In this document: in pieces, positions 1 through 10,273 of the stretch
Layout: each line of letters opens with the position of its first letter
Position numbering within the stretch: the first letter of the stretch is position 1
Source: Utricularia gibba
Taxonomy: Eukaryota; Streptophyta; Magnoliopsida; Lamiales; Lentibulariaceae
Direction of reading: 5' to 3'
Length of the DNA: 21,615 bases
Assembly (NCBI GenBank): GCA_002189035.1
Contig: NEEC01000231.1
Coordinates: 1-21,615, forward strand
Notes under the pieces: generated by a model
The model's database searches: none
Seen by the model: only the letters and a program-made list of their open reading frames with translations
What the model was told of the DNA's origin: nothing
Program-made: the position numbers and the translations under genes

Positions 1-1245
1 CGATTTTCGTCGAATGGGATCGGATTGTGCTGTGAAGTCAGACCGAACCTTGGGTCCGGACGAAGTTCCCACAACAGCACCCGCAAAAAAACGACAACTT
101 TTCCTCGAAAAAAGCATGTAGGCAGCCCCGAAAACCCAACGTTAATAAATGCATCACTTTTTTGGCCGGGCTACAATGACTATGGGCCAGAGCGCGACTC
201 GACCATTTGCTCGATACTAGTGCCAGCCTAGAGCGCCTCCTCAAATATAAATCAGGTTGTTGAGAAAACCATTTGGGGTGCTCATGACATCCTAACTTCA
301 AAAAATGCATCACGATTTTCATCGAGTAGCACCCGATTGGGCTCAGGAGCCAGACCGAACCTTGGGCCCTTACAAAGCTGCCAACGACAGCACCCGCCTT
401 AAAATGGCAAGCTATTGCTTGAAAAACCATTCAGGCAGCCGCCGAAAACCCAACGTTGATAAATGCATCACTTATTTTCCGGGCTTCAACTGACTATGGG
501 CCATAGCCCGACCCGACCTCTGGCCCAATCCCGAAACCCCCAAGAGCGCCTTCTGAAATATAAAGTAGAGTGTTGAGAAAACCCATTGGGGTTCTCATGA
601 CATCCTAAATAAAGCAAATGCATTACGATTTCGTCGAGTACGACCCGATTGGGCTTAGTAGCCAGACCGAATCTCGGGCCCTGACAAAGCTCCCAACTAC
701 AGCACCCACCTTAAAACGGCAAGCTGTTGCTTGAAAAACCATTTAGGCAGCCGCCGAAAACCCAACGTTGATAAATGCATCACTTATTTTCCGGGCACAA
801 CTGACTATGGCCTGAGCCCGACCCGACCTGGCCCAATCCCGAAACCCTCCGAGGGCGCCTTCTCAAATATATAGCAGAGTGTTGAGAAAACCCATTGGGG
901 TTCTCATGACATCCTAACTACATCAAATGCGTTACGATTTTCGTCGAGTGCGACCCGATTGGGCTTAGTAGCCAGACCGAATCTCGGGCCGGACAAAGCT
1001 CCCAACGACAGCACCCGCCTTTAAATGGCAAGCTGTTGCTTGAAAAACCATGTGGGCAGCCGCCGACAACCCAACGTTAATAAATGCATCACTTCTTGCC
1101 GGGCTACAGCTGACTTTGGGCTCAAGACCGACCCGAATCCGGCCCGATCTCGGTGACCCACAAAAGCGCCTTGTCAAGTGTAAAGCATGCTGTTGAAAAA
1201 ACCATTTGGGGTGGTCATGAGATCCTAACTTCAATAAAGGTGTCA
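1..1245 (+). repeat. Tetramer HOR unit 1: A-B1-C-D1 (1245 bp)
   Basis: Monomers: A 1-312, B1 313-625, C 626-934, D1 935-1245. The A monomer has the acgaag form of the homogenised region, and the B1 ends ctaaataaagc with a ttcaactgac site, as in the 12469 copy. This left-edge unit is therefore closer to the heptamer family than the next two tetramers are. The C monomer has a C2-like centre and C1 end, with small deletions (gggcacaactgac; gacctggccc lacking ctct). The window starts exactly at my chosen monomer boundary, so there is no partial monomer on the left. Confidence 0.9.
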
Positions 1246-2496
1246 CGATTTTCGTCGAATGGGATCGGATTGTGCTGTGAAGTCAGACCAAACCTTGGGT
1301 CCTCACAAAGTTCCCAACAACAGCACCCGCCAAAAAACGACAACTTTTCCTTCAAAAAGCATGTAGGCAGCCACCGAAACCCAACGTTAATAAATGCATC
1401 ACTTCTTTGGCCGGGCTACAAATGACTATGGGCCAGAGCGCGACTCGACCATTTGCTCGATACTGGTGCCAGCCTAGAGCGCCTCCTCAAATATAAATCA
1501 GGTTGTTGAGAAAACCATTTGGGGTGCTCATGACATCCTAACTTCAAAAATGCATCACGATTTTCATCGAGTAGCACCCGATTGGGCTCAGGAGCCAGAC
1601 CGAACCTTGGGCCCTTACAAAGCTGCCAACGACAGCACCCGCCTTAAAATGGCAAGCTATTGCTTGAAAAACCATTCAGGCAGCCGCCGAAAACCCAACG
1701 TTGATAAATGCATCACTTATTTTCCGGGCTACAACTGACTATGGGCCATAGCCCGACCCGACCTCTGGCCCAATCCCGAAACCCCCAAGAGCGCCTTCTG
1801 AAATATAAAGTAGAGTGTTGAGAAAACCCATTGGGGTTCTCATGACATCCTAACTAAAGCAAATGCATTACGATTTCGTCGAGTACGACCCGATTGGGCT
1901 TAGTAGCCAGACCGAATCTCGGGCCCTGACAAAGCTCCCAACTACAGCACCCACCTTAAAACGGCAAGCTGTTGCTTGAAAAACCATTTAGGCAGCCGCC
2001 GAAAACCCATCGTTGATAAATGCATCACTTATTTTCCGGGCTACAACTGACTATTGGCCTGAGCCCGACCCGACCTCTGGCCCAATCCCGAAACCCTCCG
2101 AGGGCGCCTTCTCAAATATATAGCAGAGTGTTGAGAAAACCCATTGGGGTTCTCATGACATCCTAACTACATCAAATGCGTTACGATTTTCGTCGAGTGC
2201 GACCCGATTGGGCTTAGTAGCCAGACCGAATCTCGGGCCGGACAAAGCTCCCAACGACAGCACCCGCCTTTAAATGGCAAGCTGTTGCTTGAAAAACCAT
2301 GTGGGCAGCCGCCGACAACCCAACGTTAATAAATGCATCACTTCTTTTGCCGGGCTACAGCTGACTTTGGGCTCAAGACCGACCCGAATCCGGCCCGATC
2401 TCGGTGACCCACAAAAGCGCCTTGTCAAGTGTAAAGCATGCTGTTGAAAAAACCATTTGGGGTGGTCATGAGATCCTAACTTCAATAAAGGTGTCA
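1246..2496 (+). repeat. Tetramer HOR unit 2: A-B1-C1-D1 (1251 bp)
   Basis: Monomers: A 1246-1557, B1 1558-1870, C1 1871-2183, D1 2184-2496. The A monomer is divergent: agaccaaacc, ggtcctcacaaag, ccttcaaaaagc and gccaccgaaaccc. B1 ends ctaactaaagc. C1 is of the standard kind seen in the heptamers. No D2 or B2 monomer is present, so this is a simple four-monomer period. Confidence 0.92.
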
Positions 2497-3745
2497 CGAT
2501 TTTCGTCGAATGGGATCGGATTGTGCTGTGAAGTCAGACCGAACCTTGGGTCCGGACAAAGTTCCCAACAACAGCACCCGCCAAAAAACGACAACTTTTC
2601 CTCAAAAAGCATGTAGGCAGCCACCGAAAACCCAACGTTAATAAATGCATCACTTTTTGGCCGGGCTACAAATGACTATGGGCCAGAGCGCGACTCGACC
2701 ATTTGCTCGATACTAGTGCCAGCCTAGAGCGCCTCCTCAAATATAAATCAGGTTGTTGAGAAAACCATTTGGGGTGCTCATGACATCCTAACTTCAAAAA
2801 ATGCATCACGATTTTCATCGAGTAGCACCCGATTGGGCTCAGGAGCCAGACCGAACCTTGGGCCCTTACAAAGCTGCCAACGACAGCACCCGCCTTAAAA
2901 TGGCAAGCTATTGCTTGAAAAACCATTCAGGCAGCCGCCGAAAACCCAACGTTGATAAATGCATCACTTATTTTCCGGGCTACAACTGACTATGGGCCAT
3001 AGCCCGACCCGACCTCTGGCCCAATCCCGAAACCCCCAAGAGCGCCTTCTGAAATATAAAGTAGAGTGTTGAGAAAACCCATTGGGGTTCTCATGACATC
3101 CTAACTAAAGCAAATGCATTACGATTTCGTCGAGTACGACCCGATTGGGCTTAGTAGCCAGACCGAATCTCGGGCCCTGACAAAGCTCCCAACTACAGCA
3201 CCCACCTTAAAACGGCAAGCTGTTGCTTGAAAAACCATTTAGGCAGCCGCCGAAAACCCAACGTTGATAATGCATCACTTATTTTCCGGGCCACAACTGA
3301 CTATGGCCTGAGCCCGACCCGACCTCTGGCCCAATCCCGAAACCCTCCGAGGGCGCCTTCTCAAATATATAGCAGAGTGTTGAGAAAACCCATTGGGGTT
3401 CTCATGACATCCTAACTACATCAAATGCGTTACGATTTTCGTCGAGTGCGACCCGATTGGGCTTAGTAGCCAGACCGAATCTCGGGCCGGACAAAGCTCC
3501 CAACGACAGCACCCGCCTTTAAATGGCAAGCTGTTGCTTGAAAAACCATGTGGGCAGCCGCCGACAACCCAACGTTAATAAATGCATCACTTCTTTTGCC
3601 GGGCTACAGCTGACTTTGGGCTCAAGACCGACCCGAATCCGGCCCGATCTCGGTGACCCACAAAAGCGCCTTGTCAAGTGTAAAGCATGCTGTTGAAAAA
3701 ACCATTTGGGGTGGTCATGAGATCCTAACTTCAATAAAGGTGTCA
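2497..3745 (+). repeat. Tetramer HOR unit 3: A-B1-C-D1 (1249 bp)
   Basis: Monomers: A 2497-2808, B1 2809-3121, C 3122-3432, D1 3433-3745. The A copy has ccggacaaagttccc and gccaccg. The C monomer combines a C2 centre (cccaacgttgat, gggccacaactgac) with a C1 end (ccctccgaggg, tatatagcag, acatcaaatgcg). With the next tetramer it gives the order A-B1-C-D1-A'-B2-C1-D1, the arrangement expected before D1 and A' were fused into D2. Confidence 0.92.
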
Positions 3746-4035
3746 CGATTTTCGTCGAATGGGATCGGATTGTGCTGTAAGTCAGACCAAACCTTGGGTC
3801 ACAAAGTTCCGCAAAAAACGACAACTTTTCCTCAAAAAGCATGTAGGCAGCCGAAAACCCAACGTTAATAAATGCATCACTTTTTGGCCGGGCTACAAAT
3901 GACTATGGGCCAGAGCGCGACTCGACCATTTGCTCGATACTGGTGCCCGCCTAGAGCGCCTCCTCAAATATAAATCAGGTTGTTGAGAAAACCATTTGGG
4001 GTGCTCATGACATCCTAACTTCAGCAAATGCATCA
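3746..4035 (+). repeat. Shortened A' monomer (290 bp) with clustered deletions
   Basis: Compared with the A copy at 2497, about 22 bases are missing, mostly in the front half at about 3778-3855. A base is lost at gctgtaagtc, the ccgg before acaaag is gone, ~15 bases are lost between gttcc and gcaaaaaacg, and three are lost at gcagccgaaaaccc. The rear half is intact. Several separate small losses in one monomer are unusual here and could be real decay or a consensus problem. Confidence 0.85.
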
Positions 4036-4974
4036 CGATTTTCATCGAGTAGCACCCGATTGGGCTCAGGAGCCAGACCGAACCTTGGGCCCTAACAAAG
4101 CTGCCAACGACAGCACTCGCCTTAAAACGGCAAGCTATTGCTTGAAAAACCATTTAGGCAGCCGCCGAAAACCCATCGTTGATAAATGCATCACTTATTT
4201 TCCGGGCTACAACTGACTATTGGCCTGAGCCCGACCCGACCTCTGGCCCAATCCCGAAACCCCCGAGAGCGCCTTCTCAAATATATAGCAGAGTGTTGAG
4301 AAAACCCATTGGGGTTCTCATGACATCCTAACTAAAGCAAATGCATTACGATTTCGTCGAGTACGACCCGATTGGGCTTAGTAGCCAGACCGAATCTCGG
4401 GCCCTGACAAAGCTCCCAACTACAGCACCCACCTTAAAACGGCAAGCTGTTGCTTGAAAAACCATTTAGGCAGCCGCCGAAAACCCATCGTTGATAAATG
4501 CATCACTTATTTTCCGGGCTACAACTGACTATTGGCCTGAGCCCGACCCGACCTCTGGCCCAATCCCGAAACCCTCCGAGGGCGCCTTCTCAAATATATA
4601 GCAGAGTGTTGAGAAAACCCATTGGGGTTCTCATGACATCCTAACTACATCAAATGCGTTACGATTTTCGTCGAGTGCGACCCGATTGGGCTTAGTAGCC
4701 AGACCGAATCTCGGGCCGGACAAAGCTCCCAACGACAGCACCCGCCTTTAAATGGCAAGCTGTTGCTTGAAAAACCATGTGGGCAGCCGCCGACAACCCA
4801 ACGTTAATAAATGCATCACTTCTTTTGCCGGGCTACAGCTGACTTTGGGCTCAAGCCCGACCCGAATCCGGCCCGATCTCGGTGACCCACAAAAGCGCCT
4901 TGTCAAGTGTAAAGCATGCTGTTGAAAAAACCATTTGGGGTGGTCATGAGATCCTAACTTCAATAAAGGTGTCA
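3746..4974 (+). repeat. Tetramer HOR unit 4: A'-B2-C1-D1 (1229 bp)
   Basis: Monomers: A' 3746-4035, B2 4036-4348, C1 4349-4661, D1 4662-4974. This is the only place where a full A-class front, rather than D2, precedes B2. The rear half of A' has ctggtgcccgcctagag and cttcagcaaatgc, the same forms found in all D2 rear halves. It is therefore the closest visible relative of the A donor that produced D2. B2 here has acccccgagagcgcc where later B2 copies read accctccgagagcgcc. Confidence 0.91.
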
Positions 4975-5600
4975 CGATTTTCGTCGAATGGGATCGGATT
5001 GTGCTGTGAAGTCAGACCGAACCTTGGGTCCGGACGAAGTTCCCAACAACAGCACCCGCAAAAAAACGACAACTTTTCCTCGAAAAAAGCATGTAGGCAG
5101 CCGCCGAAAACCCAACGTTAATAAATGCATCACTTTTTTGGCCGGGCTACAAATGACTATGGGCCAGAGCGCGACTCGACCATTTGCTCGATACTAGTGC
5201 CAGCCTAGAGCGCCTCCTCAAATATAAATCAGGTTGTTGAGAAAACCATTTGGGGTGCTCATGACATCCTAACTTCAAAAAATGCATCACGATTTTCATC
5301 GAGTAGCACCCGATTGGGCTCAGGAGCCAGACCGAACCTTGGGCCCTTACAAAGCTGCCAACGACAGCACCCGCCTTAAAATGGCAAGCTATTGCTTGAA
5401 AAACCATTCAGGCAGCCGCCGAAAACCCAACGTTGATAAATGCATCACTTATTTTCCGGGCTACAACTGACTATGGGCCATAGCCCGACCCGACCTCTGG
5501 CCCAATCCCGAAACCCCCAAGAGCGCCTTCTGAAATATAAAGTAGTGTTGAGAAAACCCATTGGGGTTCTCATGACATCCTAACTAAAGCAAATGCATTA

Positions 5601-5912
5601 CGATTTCGTCGAGTACGACCCGATTGGGCTTAGTAGCCAGACCGAATCTCGGGCCCTGACAAAGCTCCCAACTACAGCACCCACCTTAAAACGGCAAGCT
5701 GTTGCTTGAAAAACCATTTAGGCAGCCGCCGAAAACCCATCGTTGATAAATGCATCACTTATTTTCCGGGCTACAACTGACTATTGGCCTGAGCCCGACC
5801 CGACCTCTGGCCCAATCCCGAAACCCCCGAGAGCGCCTTCTCAAATATATAGCAGAGTGTTGAGAAAACCCATTGGGGTTCTCATGACATCCTAACTAAA
5901 GCAAATGCATTA
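5601..5912 (+). repeat. C/B hybrid monomer (C front, B2-type end)
   Basis: The front is class C (cgatttcgtcgagtacgacc, gggccctgac). The end reads acccccgagagcgcc and actaaagcaaatgcatta, which is the B2 end as at 4036-4348, so another C front follows instead of D. Because B2 and C1 share most of their interior, the switch point cannot be placed precisely; it lies between about 5670 and 5825. This junction explains the extra monomer in the octamer. Confidence 0.85.
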
Positions 5913-6219
5913 CGATTTCGTCGAGTACGACCCGATTGGGCTTAGTAGCCAGACCGAATCTCGGGCCCTGACAAAGCTCCCAACTACAGCACCCACCTTA
6001 AAACGGCAAGCTGTTGCTTGAAAAACCATTTAGGCAGCCGCCGAAAACCCACGTTGATAATGCATCACTTATTTTCCGGGCTACAACTGACTATTGGCCT
6101 GAGCCCGACCCGACCTCTGGCCCAATCCCGAAACCCCCCAAGAGCGCCTTCTGAAATATAAGAGTGTTGAGAAAACCCATTGGGGTTCTCATGACATCCT
6201 AACTACAGCAAATGCGTTA
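5913..6219 (+). repeat. C1/C2 mosaic monomer with small deletions (307 bp)
   Basis: The front is C and the centre C1-like (gactattggcctgagccc), but the end is C2-like (ccaagagcgccttctgaaat, actacagcaaatgcgtta). Small deletions occur at acccacgttgataatgc and at aaatataagagtg. It sits directly before the first D2. Confidence 0.8.
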
Positions 6220-6533
6220 CGATTTTCGTCGAGTGCGACCCGATTGGGCTTAGTAGCCAGACCGAATCTCGGGCCGGACAAAGCTCCCAACGACAGCACC
6301 CGCCTTTAAATGGCAAGCTGTTGCTTGAAAAACCATGTGGGCAGCCGCCGACAACCCAACGTTAATAAATGCATCACTTTTTTGGCCAGGCTACAAATGA
6401 CTATGGGCCAGAGCGCGACTCGACCATTTGCTCGATACTGGTGCCCGCCTAGAGCGCCTCCTCAAATATAAATCAGGTTGTTGAGAAAACCATTTGGGGT
6501 GCTCATGACATCCTAACTTCAGCAAATGCATCA
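6220..6533 (+). repeat. Leftmost D2 hybrid monomer in the window
   Basis: D-specific sequence runs to the gacaaccc ending near 6357 and A-specific sequence begins near 6378. The crossover interval is thus about 20 bp of shared sequence ending at the half boundary (6376/6377). It carries ttggccaggctac and the A' forms ctggtgcccgcc and cttcagcaaatgc. The rear half matches A' at 3746-4035 better than the adjoining A monomers, which have ctagtgccagcc. Confidence 0.9.
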
Positions 6534-8729
6534 CGATTTTCATCGAGTAGCACCCGATTGGGCTCAGGAGCCAGACCGAACCTTGGGCCCTAACAAAGCT
6601 GCCAACGACAGCACTCGCCTTAAAACGGCAAGCTATTGCTTGAAAAACCATTTAGGCAGCCGCCGAAAACCCATCGTTGATAAATGCATCACTTATTTTC
6701 CGGGCTACAACTGACTATTGGCCTGAGCCCGACCCGACCTCTGGCCCAATCCCGAAACCCTCCGAGAGCGCCTTCTCAAATATATAGCAGAGTGTTGAGA
6801 AAACCCATTGGGGTTCTCATGACATCCTAACTAAAGCAAATGCATTACGATTTCGTCGAGTACGACCCGATTGGGCTTAGTAGCCAGACCGAATCTCGGG
6901 CCCTGACAAAGCTCCCAACTACAGCACCCACCTTAAAACGGCAAGCTGTTGCTTGAAAAACCATTTAGGCAGCCGCCGAAAACCCATCGTTGATAAATGC
7001 ATCACTTATTTTCCGGGCTACAACTGACTATTGGCCTGAGCCCGACCCGACCTCTGGCCCAATCCCGAAACCCTCCGAGGGCGCCTTCTCAAATATATAG
7101 CAGAGTGTTGAGAAAACCCATTGGGGTTCTCATGACATCCTAACTACATCAAATGCGTTACGATTTTCGTCGAGTGCGACCCGATTGGGCTTAGTAGCCA
7201 GACCGAATCTCGGGCCGGACAAAGCTCCCAACGACAGCACCCGCCTTTAAATGGCAAGCTGTTGCTTGAAAAACCATGTGGGCAGCCGCCGACAACCCAA
7301 CGTTAATAAATGCATCACTTCTTTTGCCGGGCTACAGCTGACTTTGGGCTCAAGACCGACCCGAATCCGGCCCGATCTCGGTGACCCACAAAAGCGCCTT
7401 GTCAAGTGTAAAGCATGCTGTTGAAAAAACCATTTGGGGTGGTCATGAGATCCTAACTTCAATAAAGGTGTCACGATTTTCGTCGAATGGGATCGGATTG
7501 TGCTGTGAAGTCAGACCGAACCTTGGGTCCGGACGAAGTTCCCAACAACAGCACCCGCAAAAAAACGACAACTTTTCCTCGAAAAAAGCATGTAGGCAGC
7601 CGCCGAAAACCCAACGTTAATAAATGCATCACTTTTTTGGCCGGGCTACAAATGACTATGGGCCAGAGCACGACTCGACCATTTGCTCGATACTAGTGCC
7701 AGCCTAGAGCGCCTCCTCAAATATAAATCAGGTTGTTGAGAAAACCATTTGGGGTGCTCATGACATCCTAACTTCAAAAAATGCATCACGATTTTCATCG
7801 AGTAGCACCCGATTGGGCTCAGGAGCCAGACCGAACCTTGGGCCCTTACAAAGCTGCCAACGACAGCACCCGCCTTAAAATGGCAAGCTATTGCTTGAAA
7901 AACCATTCAGGCAGCCGCCGAAAACCCAACGTTGATAAATGCATCACTTATTTTCCGGGCTTCAACTAACTATGGGCCATAGCCCGACCCGACCTCTGGC
8001 CCAATCCCGAAACCCCCCAAGAGCGCCTTCTGAAATATAAAGTAGAGTGTTGAGAAAACCCATTGGGGTTCTCATGACATCCTAAATAAAGCAAATGCAT
8101 TACGATTTCGTCGAGTACGACCCGATTGGGCTTAGTAGCCAGACCGAATCTCGGGCCCTGACAAAGCTCCCAACTACAGCACCCACCTTAAAACGGCAAG
8201 CTGTTGCTTGAAAAACCATTTAGGCAGCCGCCGAAAACCCAACGTTGATAAATGCATCACTTATTTTCCGGGCCACAACTGACTATGGGCCTGAGCCCGA
8301 CCCGACCTCTGGCCCAATCCTGAAACCCCCCAAGAGCGCCTTCTGAAATATAAAGTAGAGTGTTGAGAAAACCCATTGGGGTTCTCATGACATCCTAACT
8401 ACAGCAAATGCGTTACGATTTTCGTCGAGTGCGACCCGATTGGGCTTAGTAGCCAGACCGAATCTCGGGCCGGACAAAGCTCCCAACGACAGCACCCGCC
8501 TTTAAATGGCAAGCTGTTGCTTGAAAAACCATGTGGGCAGCCGCCGACAACCCAACGTTAATAAATGCATCACTTTTTTGGCCAGGCTACAAATGACTAT
8601 GGGCCAGAGCGCGACTCGACCATTTGCTCGATACTGGTGCCCGCCTAGAGCGCCTCCTCAAATATAAATCAGGTTGTTGAGAAAACCATTTGGGGTGCTC
8701 ATGACATCCTAACTTCAGCAAATGCATCA

Positions 8730-9022
8730 CGATTTTCATCGAGTAGCACCCGATTGGGCTCAGGAGCCAGACCGAACCTTGGGCCCTAACAAAGCTGCCA
8801 ACGACAGCACCGCCTTAAAACGGCAAGCTATTGCTTGAAAAACCATTTAGGCAGCCGCCGAAAACCCATCGTTGATAAATGCATCACTTATTTTCCGGGC
8901 TACAACTGACTATTGGCCTGAGCCCGACCCGACCTCTGCCCAATCGCCTTCTCAAATATAAGCAGAGTGTTGAGAAAACCCATTGGGGTTCTCATGACAT
9001 CCTAACTAAAGCAAATGCATTA
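8730..9022 (+). repeat. Deleted B2 monomer (293 bp)
   Basis: This B2 lacks about 21 bases. One base is missing at cagcaccgcc, one at ctctgccc, about 17 between cccaat and cgccttctc near 8944, and two at aaatataagcag. The front and the B-type end are normal. The following hybrid monomer also has several 1-base losses (ccattaggc, gaaacccacg), so the damage clusters between about 8810 and 9160. Confidence 0.85.
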
Positions 9023-9332
9023 CGATTTCGTCGAGTACGACCCGATTGGGCTTAGTAGCCAGACCGAATCTCGGGCCCTGACAAAGCTCCCAACTACAGC
9101 ACCCACCTTAAAACGGCAAGCTGTTGCTTGAAAAACCATTAGGCAGCCGCCGAAACCCACGTTGATAAATGCATCACTTATTTTCCGGGCTACAACTGAC
9201 TATTGGCCTGAGCCCGACCCGACCTCTGGCCCAATCCCGAAACCCTCCGAGAGCGCCTTCTCAAATATATAGCAGAGTGTTGAGAAAACCCATTGGGGTT
9301 CTCATGACATCCTAACTAAAGCAAATGCATTA
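9023..9332 (+). repeat. Second C/B hybrid monomer
   Basis: It has a C front and a B2-type end (accctccgagagcgcc, actaaagcaaatgcatta) and is followed by a C1 front. The end matches the B2 form of the heptamers (ccctccgagag), not the cccccgagag form of the hybrid at 5601. The two hybrids could be separate events, or one event followed by conversion. Confidence 0.83.
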
Positions 9333-9958
9333 CGATTTCGTCGAGTACGACCCGATTGGGCTTAGTAGCCAGACCGAATCTCGGGCCCTGACAAAGCTCC
9401 CAACTACAGCACCCACCTTAAAACGGCAAGCTGTTGCTTGAAAAACCATTTAGGCAGCCGCCGAAAACCCATCGTTGATAAATGCATCACTTATTTTCCG
9501 GGCTACAACTGACTATTGGCCTGAGCCCGACCCGACCTCTGGCCCAATCCCGAAACCCTCCGAGGGCGCCTTCTCAAATATATAGCAGAGTGTTGAGAAA
9601 ACCCATTGGGGTTCTCATGACATCCTAACTACATCAAATGCGTTACGATTTTCGTCGAGTGCGACCCGATTGGGCTTAGTAGCCAGACCGAATCTCGGGC
9701 CGGACAAAGCTCCCAACGACAGCACCCGCCTTTAAATGGCAAGCTGTTGCTTGAAAAACCATGTGGGCAGCCGCCGACAACCCAACGTTAATAAATGCAT
9801 CACTTCTTTTGCCGGGCTACAGCTGACTTTGGGCTCAAGACCGACCCGAATCCGGCCCGATCTCGGTGACCCACAAAAGCGCCTTGTCAAGTGTAAAGCA
9901 TGCTGTTGAAAAAACCATTTGGGGTGGTCATGAGATCCTAACTTCAATAAAGGTGTCA

Positions 9959-10273
9959 CGATTTTCGTCGAATGGGATCGGATTGTGCTGTGAAGTCAGA
10001 CCGAACCTTGGGTCCGGACGAAGTTCCCAACAACAGCACCCGCAAAAAAACGACAACTTTTCCTCGAAAAAAGCATGTAGGCAGCCGCCGAAAACCCAAC
10101 GTTAATAAATGCATCACTTTTTTGGCCGGGCTACAAATGACTATGGGCCAGAGCACGACTCGACCATTTGCTCGATACTAGTGCCAGCCTAGAGCGCCTC
10201 CTCAAATATAAATCAGGTTGTTGAGAAAACCATTTGGGGTGCTCATGACATCCTAACTTCAAAAAATGCATCA
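9959..10273 (+). repeat. Monomer class A (type example, 315 bp)
   Basis: Class A is defined by a front reading tcgaatgggatcggattgtg, where B, C and D carry a cccgattgggct block. It also has a run of A before cgacaacttttcctc and a rear half with ttggccgggctacaaatgac and a ctcgaccatttgctcgatac block not shared with B, C or D1. Full A copies start at 1, 1246, 2497, 3746 (shortened), 4975, 7474, 9959, 12154, 14346, 16540, 18731 and 20921. Within the homogenised region A is 314-315 bp and ends in cttcaaaaaatgcatca or nearly so. The older-looking copies at 1246, 2497, 3746 and 20921 differ from the rest, carrying acaaag instead of acgaag after the ttgggtc motif. Confidence 0.93.

Larger units (their letters stand above)
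4975..7473 (+). repeat. Octamer HOR unit 5: A-B1-[C/B]-C-D2-B2-C1-D1 (2499 bp)
   Basis: Monomers: A 4975-5289, B1 5290-5600, C/B hybrid 5601-5912, C mosaic 5913-6219, D2 6220-6533, B2 6534-6847, C1 6848-7160, D1 7161-7473. This is the leftmost unit containing D2. Relative to the heptamer it has one extra monomer, the C/B hybrid in third position. The B1 copy ends ctaactaaagc as in the left tetramers, so the unit mixes old-type and new-type monomers. Confidence 0.9.
7474..9958 (+). repeat. Octamer HOR unit 6: A-B1-C2-D2-B2-[C/B]-C1-D1 (2485 bp)
   Basis: Monomers: A 7474-7788, B1 7789-8102, C2 8103-8415, D2 8416-8729, B2 8730-9022, C/B hybrid 9023-9332, C1 9333-9645, D1 9646-9958. The first five have the regular heptamer order. 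An additional C/B hybrid then sits between B2 and C1, a different position from the extra hybrid in unit 5. The A monomer has gagcacgactcg, as in most later heptamers. Confidence 0.9.

Noticed and set aside
38-430. Open frame of 130 codons on the minus strand, and recurring 86-codon minus-strand frames
   Set aside because: They run across monomer boundaries, change length with single-base indels and have repeated internal segments reflecting the half-unit duplication. This is a chance open frame in repetitive DNA.
305-493. Recurring 62-codon open frame starting MHHDFHR in most B monomers (for example at 305, 1550, 2801, 4028, 5282)
   Set aside because: It recurs only because the satellite repeats. 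It is broken by indels in the B copies at 8730, 17795 and 19045, overlaps an equally long open frame on the opposite strand, and spans the two half-units. No domain or codon constraint is visible.
1246-1275. Possible CENP-B box like motif, ttttcgtcgaatgggatcgg, in A monomers
   Set aside because: It has TTCG followed by an A at the right distance but lacks the CGGG core half, and the other classes match no better. Similarity is too weak to call a binding site.
3350-3380. TATA-like ctcaaatatatagcagag in C1 and B2 as a promoter
   Set aside because: It is a short AT-rich stretch in a repeat with no associated transcript or gene. Other classes have aaatataaat or aaatataaag at the same place.
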